This document shows positions 6,579-14,313 of a DNA stretch of 16,807 nt, piece by piece (positions within the stretch are counted from its first letter, which is position 1; each line of letters begins with the position of its first letter). This stretch comes from Gemmatimonadota bacterium. Lineage in GTDB: Bacteria > Gemmatimonadota > Gemmatimonadetes > Gemmatimonadales > GWC2-71-9. Below the pieces are notes generated by a model. The model saw only the letters and a program-made list of their open reading frames with translations, searched no databases and was not told the origin of the DNA. The stretch lies in contig QHUQ01000032.1 of assembly GCA_003221985.1 (NCBI GenBank), positions 1 through 16,807 of the forward strand, given 5' to 3'. The position numbers and the translations under genes were made by a program.

Positions 6579-6659
6579 CGGGATACGGGGAACGAGAAAC
6601 GGGAAACGTGGCGGACTGATTAGCTCACGTTTCCCGTTTCCCGTTGCACGTTTCCCGTC
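6577..6659. repeat. 34-bp imperfect inverted repeat (hairpin)
   Basis: Arms at 6577-6610 and 6626-6659 match at 30 of 34 positions when one is reverse-complemented, and the inner 15 bp are perfect; the loop is 15 bases (6611-6625). Each arm is built from repeated GGGAAAC-like units. It fills the gap between two convergent genes, starting in the stop codon of the MOSC-like remnant and ending seven bases before the zinc-ribbon stop, and a short TTTT follows on the plus side. It could be a bidirectional terminator, a copy of a dispersed palindromic repeat, or a remnant of a small mobile element. Confidence 0.75.
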
Positions 6660-6665
6660 GTCGTT

Positions 6666-7061
6666 TTAGCTCAGTTCGTCCCACGCCATCGCCGCCTTCT
6701 TGTGGCAGCGGTCGCATTCCATCTCGTTGGTCCTGGCTTCGATCCCCTGGCGATGCCGGCAGGCCGGGCAGACGGCGTACGTCAGCGGGAAGATCCGGCC
6801 GAGCCGTTCGATCACGCGCGGCTCGCAACGCACGATGGTCCATCGCTCCGGTGGGTGGTAGCGAATCTCCAGGAAGCGACGGTCCACCGGCACGTTGTGC
6901 CGGTTCACGTCGAGGACGACGATGTTGCTCGAGGAGATGCGGACCACAGGGTACCACGCCCCGCGCCGCAGCGTGTGCGCGCCGGCAGGACCGACGCGCG
7001 CCCAACCCTTCACCTGCAGCCGCGTGGGCGTAACCATCCGGTTGGTGCTTTCCATAGCCAT
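6666..7061 (-). CDS. Hypothetical zinc-ribbon protein (paralog B)
   Basis: A 131-residue unassigned protein, paralog of the one at 5726-6109. Motifs in order: KGWAR (18-22), LRRGAWYPVV (31-40), a strand-rich segment (NIVVLDVNRHNVPVDRRFLEIR), PPERWTIVR (70-78), YAVCPACRHRQ (95-105) and a zinc ribbon C-x2-C-x14-C-x2-C (Cys98, 101, 116, 119), ending AWDELS. The ribbon spacing is identical to paralog A. Three in-frame ATGs are possible (7061, 7055, 7037). The one at 7037 gives MVTPT, aligning with MVPPT of paralog A, while the one at 7061 has AGGG at a reasonable distance, so the first eight residues are uncertain. It follows nrdJ by 66 bases on the same strand and may be cotranscribed with it. 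No signal peptide or membrane helix is visible; a nucleic-acid or protein binding role is a guess from the ribbon only. Confidence 0.75.
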   Translation of the reverse strand: MAMESTNRMVTPTRLQVKGWARVGPAGAHTLRRGAWYPVVRISSSNIVVLDVNRHNVPVDRRFLEIRYHPPERWTIVRCEPRVIERLGRIFPLTYAVCPACRHRQGIEARTNEMECDRCHKKAAMAWDELS

Positions 7062-7127
7062 TAGACTACCCTGCCGGCGAAAAGCACGTCGTGACTCGTG
7101 TCACAGGGCTCGGGGTCGCCTTGGGCT

Positions 7128-9539
7128 TCAGCCGCACTCTGAAAAGCCGCAGACGTGACATTTCGCACAGCCCTCGATGAACGCCAGCTGCGAGCCGCAG
7201 TCGGGGCAGGCGCCGATGAAGTCTTGCTCGGGCCGCCTCGCCTCGAGCACGGTGTCCCCGCTCGTTGCGCGCACGACGGCCTTGGGGGTATCGAGCAGGT
7301 CCTGCTGCACCCCCTGCTTCTCTTGCATCCATTTCTCGATGGCGATACCGATCGCGTCGGGCACGGACATGACCTTGTTCGGGCCCAGGCCGACAGCGCG
7401 GTCGGACGAGATGCCGCGCAGCTGCCGGTAGATCTCCGGCAGCGGCACGCCGGAGCGCAGCGCCAGCGAGATCAGCCGGCCGACCGCCTCGACGTCCGCC
7501 ATCAAGGCGCCGCCCGCCTTGCCGAGCGACATGAAGACCTCGAACGGCTGGCCCTTGTCGTCTTCGGTGATCGTCACGTACATCGTGCCGAGCGGCGACT
7601 CGACGCGGCGCGTGGAGCCCTTGAGCAGGTCGGGCCGTGAACGCTTCGCCCGGCGCTGCAGGTTCTCCGCCTCGACGTCGTGCAGCCGCTCTTTGGTCAA
7701 ATGCAGCTCGGTCTCGAGCTCGGCGATGCGGCTGAGCGCTTCGGCGAGGGCGTCCTTCCCTGCTTCGACGACCTTCTTCGCGGTCGAACCGGTGGACAGC
7801 ACCTGGTTCTCGCGCGCGCCGTCGCGGTACACCGTTACGCCCTTGCAGCCGAGCTCGTAGGCGTAGCGGTAGATCTGCTCGACGTACTCCTCGGTCGCGT
7901 CGTGGGCAAAGTTGCAGGTCTTGGAAATCGCCGAATCGGTGAAGCCCTGGAACGCCGCCTGCATCTGGATGTGCCACTCCGGCGTCACGTCGTGCGCGGT
8001 CACGAAGACGCGCTGCCATTGCTCCGGCACCGCATCGAAGTGGATGTGACCGGCCTCGGCGATCTGCTTCACCAGCTCGTCGGAGTACCACCCCTCGCGC
8101 TTGGCGATGGCGATGAAGTCCTCGTTCACGTCGGGCATGAGCACGCCCGCCTGATTGCGCATGAACGCGACGGCGAACAGCGGCTCGATCCCCGATGAGC
8201 ACCCCGCGATGATCGAGATCGTGCCGGTGGGGGCGACGGTGGTGAGGTTGCAGTTGCGGAGGCGCCGCATGGGGCGGATCCGCTCGCCGCGCGCGTTCCG
8301 AGCGCACGTCTCGTCCGGACCCCAGATCGACCGCTCCCATTCGGCGAACACGCCGCGCTGCTCCGCCAGCTTTTCGGACGCGACTTTCGACTCTTCGTCG
8401 ATGAACTGCATCAGCTTGCGGCCCAGCGCGACACCGGCGTCGGAGTCGTACGGCATGCCGAGGCGCACGAGCAGGTCGGCCCAGCCCATGATCCCCAGGC
8501 CGATGCGGCGGATGCGCTTGGCGAGGTCGTCGATGTCCGCGAGCGGGTACTTGTTGGCGTCGATGACGTTGTCGAGGAAGTGCGTGCAGAGGTGGACCGC
8601 CGTGCGCAGGCCATCCCAGTCCACGTCGCCATGCTTGATGAAGAGCCCGACGTTGATCGAGCCGAGGTTGCAGACGTCGTAGGACAGCAGCGGCTGCTCG
8701 CCGCAGGGGTTCGTCGCCTCGTAGCTGCCGAGCTGCGGCACCGGGTTGTAGTGGTTGGCGCGATCGATGTAGAACACACCCGGCTCACCCGTCTTCCAGG
8801 CGCCGTGCACGATCTGCTTGAACACGTCGCGGGCGTCGAGCTGCCCCACGACCTTCCCGGTGCGCGGGTGGATCAGGTCGTACGACTTCCCCGCCTCGAG
8901 CGCCAGCATGAAGGCGTCGGTGACCGCCACGGAGATGTTGAAATTCGTCACCTGCGTGAGGTCGTCCTTGCAGTGGATGAAATCCAGGATATCGGGGTGA
9001 TCCACACGCAGGATGCCCATGTTGGCGCCGCGCCGGGTCCCCCCCTGCTTGACGACGTCAGTCGAGGCGTCATACAGCTTCATGAAGGAGACGGGACCGG
9101 ACGCGACACCCATCGTCGAACGAACGACGTCGTTCTTGGGGCGCAATCTGGAGAACGAGAATCCGGTCCCGCCGCCCGACTGGTGCACCAGCGCCATCGC
9201 CCGGAGCGTGTCGTAGATGCCCGAGCGGCCGTTGGACAGGGCGTCCTCCACCGGGAGCACGAAGCACGCCGACAGCTGGCCGAGGGGCCGACCCGCATTC
9301 ATTAGGGTGGGAGAGTTGGGCATCCAGACCCGGGTCGCCATGAGCTCGAAGAACGTCTCGGCGAGGCTTTCCACAGCCCGGTCCGACGCCCCATAGGTGC
9401 GATCGGGCGCCGCGATGGTGCGAGCCACCCGCCAGAACAGATCCTGCGGCTGCTCCACCGGCTTGCCCTGGTCGTCCTTCACCAGGTAGCGACGCTCCAG
9501 CACCGTGAGCGCGTTGGCGTTCAGGTCGAGGCTCTTCAT
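7128..9539 (-). CDS. nrdJ: Adenosylcobalamin-dependent (class II) ribonucleotide reductase
   Basis: An 803-residue class II ribonucleotide reductase, which makes deoxyribonucleotides using adenosylcobalamin to create the active-site radical and does not need oxygen. From the ATG at 9539: SACFVLP holds Cys92 (redox pair); the catalytic loop NPCGEQPL gives Asn277, Cys279 (thiyl) and Glu281; CNLGSINV gives Cys290 (redox partner); and APTGTISIIAGCSSGIEP is at about 436-453. A short predicted coiled coil lies near 597-632, followed by the C-terminal domain typical of the B12 enzymes. The end carries a cysteine-rich module with Cys778, 781, 791, 794, 797 and 802, of the kind used to re-reduce the active site. 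The frame is open to 9623, but the extra 28 residues are unlike the family. No cobalamin riboswitch (no B12 box) or NrdR-box-like repeat was seen in the 129 bases upstream. Confidence 0.95.
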   Translation of the reverse strand: MKSLDLNANALTVLERRYLVKDDQGKPVEQPQDLFWRVARTIAAPDRTYGASDRAVESLAETFFELMATRVWMPNSPTLMNAGRPLGQLSACFVLPVEDALSNGRSGIYDTLRAMALVHQSGGGTGFSFSRLRPKNDVVRSTMGVASGPVSFMKLYDASTDVVKQGGTRRGANMGILRVDHPDILDFIHCKDDLTQVTNFNISVAVTDAFMLALEAGKSYDLIHPRTGKVVGQLDARDVFKQIVHGAWKTGEPGVFYIDRANHYNPVPQLGSYEATNPCGEQPLLSYDVCNLGSINVGLFIKHGDVDWDGLRTAVHLCTHFLDNVIDANKYPLADIDDLAKRIRRIGLGIMGWADLLVRLGMPYDSDAGVALGRKLMQFIDEESKVASEKLAEQRGVFAEWERSIWGPDETCARNARGERIRPMRRLRNCNLTTVAPTGTISIIAGCSSGIEPLFAVAFMRNQAGVLMPDVNEDFIAIAKREGWYSDELVKQIAEAGHIHFDAVPEQWQRVFVTAHDVTPEWHIQMQAAFQGFTDSAISKTCNFAHDATEEYVEQIYRYAYELGCKGVTVYRDGARENQVLSTGSTAKKVVEAGKDALAEALSRIAELETELHLTKERLHDVEAENLQRRAKRSRPDLLKGSTRRVESPLGTMYVTITEDDKGQPFEVFMSLGKAGGALMADVEAVGRLISLALRSGVPLPEIYRQLRGISSDRAVGLGPNKVMSVPDAIGIAIEKWMQEKQGVQQDLLDTPKAVVRATSGDTVLEARRPEQDFIGACPDCGSQLAFIEGCAKCHVCGFSECG

Positions 9540-9650
9540 GCGACTCTCACGTCTCAAATAGTAAGGAGAGGAAGTTAAATGAACGTGGAGGCCCAAGGTA
9601 GACCTGCGAGCAGAGCCGGGCAAGACTGAAGACCCGCGTTGACGCGTCTC

Positions 9651-9663
9651 ATACTCCGAGTAT
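9651..9663. promoter_or_regulatory. 13-bp dyad upstream of nrdJ
   Basis: ATACTC and GAGTAT flank a single central base, giving a perfect 13-bp palindrome midway between the carbonic anhydrase stop (9669) and nrdJ (9539). A second short palindrome, GACGCGTC, lies at 9641-9648. There is no T-run, so it is not a usual terminator. An operator for nrdJ is possible but unsupported by any known consensus. The rest of the 9540-9668 gap holds nothing I recognise. Confidence 0.3.
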
Positions 9664-9777
9664 CAACATCACAAACTTGTCCTCTGGGGGGGGAACGCCC
9701 CGCTGCGATGCCGCTCCGCCTCACCAACGTAATGCTCCCAGGTTCCCCGGATCCGCGCTCGGAGACCGTCATCGACG

Positions 9778-11940
<2,163 letters not shown>

Positions 11941-11997
11941 CCCGTCTCCGAGGGAGCCGGGCCTAACTTAGGGTTTGCGCGGATGCCGTGCAACAGA

Positions 11998-14253
11998 CTA
12001 GCGCTCCACGACTTGGAATCGTTGGGCGCGGGTCACACGGACACCGCTGGCAGGATCGGAAATCACGACCGTGAGCCGATAGGTTCCTTTCGACACGTCG
12101 CGCAATTCGATGCCACGCTGCACGCGCGTCACCGGTCCGCTCGCCGGCGCGTCGAACTCGAGCAGCACCGGTGAGCGCCCGCCGCCGAACAGCCGTGCGA
12201 TCGAGCCGAACAGCGAGCGGCCGCCCTCGCGCTCGAGGCGCACGACCGTGTGATAGGGCGCGCCGTTCGCGAGCCCGTACACCTCGTAATACAAGTTCAC
12301 CCCGCTGCCGCTCGGAAATCGTTGCAGCGGATTGAGGCGCACGGTATCGCCGGCGGGCGAGAACCAGACCAGCCCCGACCCTTCGCGGCCGACGACGACG
12401 TCGCTGACCGCGAAGCGCTGCGGGTCGAGCCGTTCGACGTGCAACGGATGGGCGACCAGATCACCCGCGCGGCCATCGACACTCTTGACCAGCAAGCGAT
12501 AGAAGTACTCGCCGGCCGGAACCGGGACCGAGAGACGCCCGGTCAGATACGCGGGGCTCCGCAGCGCCTGGTGCGCCGCGAACACGCGTACCGTGTCGAT
12601 GCCGGCGACGACCTGATCGGCGGAATCCGACACCAGCACGCGGAACTGCAGCGGGTAACGGACTCCTCCCCCGTTCCCCCCATTGCCCCCGTCGGCCGGC
12701 TGTGGGTCGAGGCGTTCACCCGGGATCGCGAAGACCAGAAGCAGGCGCTGGCCCCCCCCGCCACTGTCTCCGACGACGAATTCGCTCGCCACGACGTCGA
12801 GCCGCTCATCAAAGCGTTGCGCGTAGCTGTCGCTCGTCGTCCCGAGCAGGATGTTGCGATGCCCCTGCTGGCGATCCCGGGACAGCTCGGTACCCGGCGA
12901 CCGCACGCTTTGCGCGACCCGGGAATAGAGCGGGCCAAATTGATCGCGCGTCTGGTACAGCGCCGCGATCTCCTGATCCGTAGCCGACGTGGCACGCACC
13001 GCGCGCTGGAAACCGAGTACGTCCGCCAGACTCTCGACGAGCTTGAAGTCCTGCACATCATCGCGCGCCGCGAAATGGAAGATCAAATCGCCGTCATCAC
13101 CGCCACGGCGATACAGCCAGCTTTCGTTGGGCGCACAGCCCCCGCCGTTTGGGTCAACAGGGCCCAGGCACTGGAAGCGCGCGCGCTTGTCCGGCTCGCC
13201 GTGGCGCAGGTAGATCACGCCGCGGTCGTCGAACTCGGCCTGCTTGGTGCGGTACACTTCGGTGATGTCGTAATGGCGATGGCGGCTGACGAGACGGAAG
13301 TTGTGGCGGGCATAAAACCAGCGGCGATAATGCTCCGCCAGCCGCTCGCCCACGTCACGGGCTTCGACGACGTCGCGCCGCGTCCAGAACTGTTCCAGCC
13401 AGCGCTGGCGTGCTTCCGGATCCCTCAGGCCGTCGAACGCCGCCAGCTCCGCGGAGTCGGCAATCCAGGAGAGATCGAGGCGATACATCGTGAGCGCCTG
13501 CGCCGACGTGGCGGCATGCGCGCCGGCGAAGTAGGCGGCCCATCCCTGCGCCGGCCGCTCCCCGTAGTACATCGTGCGCGCCAGCTCGAGCAATCCGACA
13601 CCGGAGTCGCCACCCACGGCGAGGTACGCGCCGAAGGCCACCAGCGCGGAGTCGGCCTCACCGGCTTCGCGCTCGATCCGTCCGCGCACGAGCTGCACCT
13701 GTGCGTTGCGGCCGGCGGGCCCGGCCGCCGCGAGACGCACGGCAGCCAGCGCGACTTCGAGACGCGGGCGAATGCGCTGCGTGAGCGCGGTGTTGGCGAG
13801 ATCGACGACCGCCGAGGCGAACGCGGGATCGGCCTCGGCGGCGCGCGCAAATGCCTTCGCCGCCTTGGAGAGATAGTCCTTGCCGAGCATCTGCCGGATA
13901 TTCTCGAGCGCGATCGAGCTGTGCTCGCCGATCGCCAGCTCCGCCAGCCCCAGCCCGTACCAGGGATACGGCCAGTCGGGACGCAGCTCGGCGGCCCACT
14001 CGAATTCGCCGGCCGCGTCGTCATAGTGCGATTTGATTTTGGTGACTTCGCCCAACCGGTAACCGATGAAGCCGAGACGCAGATGCAGGAGGGGATCGTC
14101 GCGCCGCTCTTTGGCGATCTGGATCGTCGCCGCTTCGAGCCCATGCAGTGCCGTGCTGTCCGCCACGAGCCCCAGGGAATCGCGCAGCGACTCGAGGGTT
14201 GCACGGTCGGCGGGAGATTGCGCCAACGCGGCCAGGAGCAGGAGCACAGCCAT
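11998..14253 (-). CDS. GWxTD-domain-containing protein
   Basis: A 751-residue, probably exported protein. The N-terminus is short and hydrophobic (LLLLAALAQS) and then mature-like. Residues about 55-240 contain helical, TPR-like stretches (FEWAAELRPDWPYPWYGLGLAE; AFARAAEADPAFASAV). The GWxTD-type region is at about 281-383: RQRWLEQFWTRRD, RWFYARHNF, then EVYRTKQAEFDDRGVIYLRHGEPDKR, then NESWLYRR. The signature position reads EFDDRG instead of GW-x-TDRG. The C-terminal 300 residues are beta-rich and include a Gly/Asn run (GGNGGNGGG) and a final segment like an immunoglobulin-type fold. The family is common in Gemmatimonadota and related phyla and has no established function. The ATG at 14253 is nearly touching an AGAGG; a GTG at 14247 has better spacing and leaves the same signal sequence. 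It is 57 bases upstream of the kinase gene on the same strand. Confidence 0.82.
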   Translation of the reverse strand: MAVLLLLAALAQSPADRATLESLRDSLGLVADSTALHGLEAATIQIAKERRDDPLLHLRLGFIGYRLGEVTKIKSHYDDAAGEFEWAAELRPDWPYPWYGLGLAELAIGEHSSIALENIRQMLGKDYLSKAAKAFARAAEADPAFASAVVDLANTALTQRIRPRLEVALAAVRLAAAGPAGRNAQVQLVRGRIEREAGEADSALVAFGAYLAVGGDSGVGLLELARTMYYGERPAQGWAAYFAGAHAATSAQALTMYRLDLSWIADSAELAAFDGLRDPEARQRWLEQFWTRRDVVEARDVGERLAEHYRRWFYARHNFRLVSRHRHYDITEVYRTKQAEFDDRGVIYLRHGEPDKRARFQCLGPVDPNGGGCAPNESWLYRRGGDDGDLIFHFAARDDVQDFKLVESLADVLGFQRAVRATSATDQEIAALYQTRDQFGPLYSRVAQSVRSPGTELSRDRQQGHRNILLGTTSDSYAQRFDERLDVVASEFVVGDSGGGGQRLLLVFAIPGERLDPQPADGGNGGNGGGVRYPLQFRVLVSDSADQVVAGIDTVRVFAAHQALRSPAYLTGRLSVPVPAGEYFYRLLVKSVDGRAGDLVAHPLHVERLDPQRFAVSDVVVGREGSGLVWFSPAGDTVRLNPLQRFPSGSGVNLYYEVYGLANGAPYHTVVRLEREGGRSLFGSIARLFGGGRSPVLLEFDAPASGPVTRVQRGIELRDVSKGTYRLTVVISDPASGVRVTRAQRFQVVER

Positions 14254-14261
14254 GCCTCTTC

Positions 14262-14267
14262 ATTATA
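14262..14267 (-). promoter_or_regulatory. Perfect -10 box just before the GWxTD gene
   Basis: TATAAT, a perfect sigma-70 -10 hexamer, lies on the minus strand 8 bases before the ATG at 14253. Transcription would start within a few bases of the start codon, so the mRNA would be leaderless or nearly so. There is no recognisable -35 at the normal distance, so the call rests on one hexamer in a GC-rich 60-base gap. Confidence 0.35.
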
Positions 14268-14313
14268 CCTGAGGCCATCCCGGAGGCCGCTAGAGGGGAG
14301 TTTCCGAGCTACG

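Noticed and set aside
7091..7104. A small hairpin (GTGAC, four-base loop, GTCAC) after nrdJ as a terminator.
   Set aside because: The stem is only five pairs with no T-run on either strand, so termination is not supported.
7066..8340. A 424-codon minus-strand frame overlapping nrdJ in another phase.
   Set aside because: It is an Arg/Ala-rich shadow of the well-conserved nrdJ C-terminal half.
9540..9668. A cobalamin riboswitch or NrdR box upstream of the B12-dependent reductase.
   Set aside because: No B12-box (GCCACTG-type) or NrdR-box pair could be found on the coding strand of this 129-base gap.
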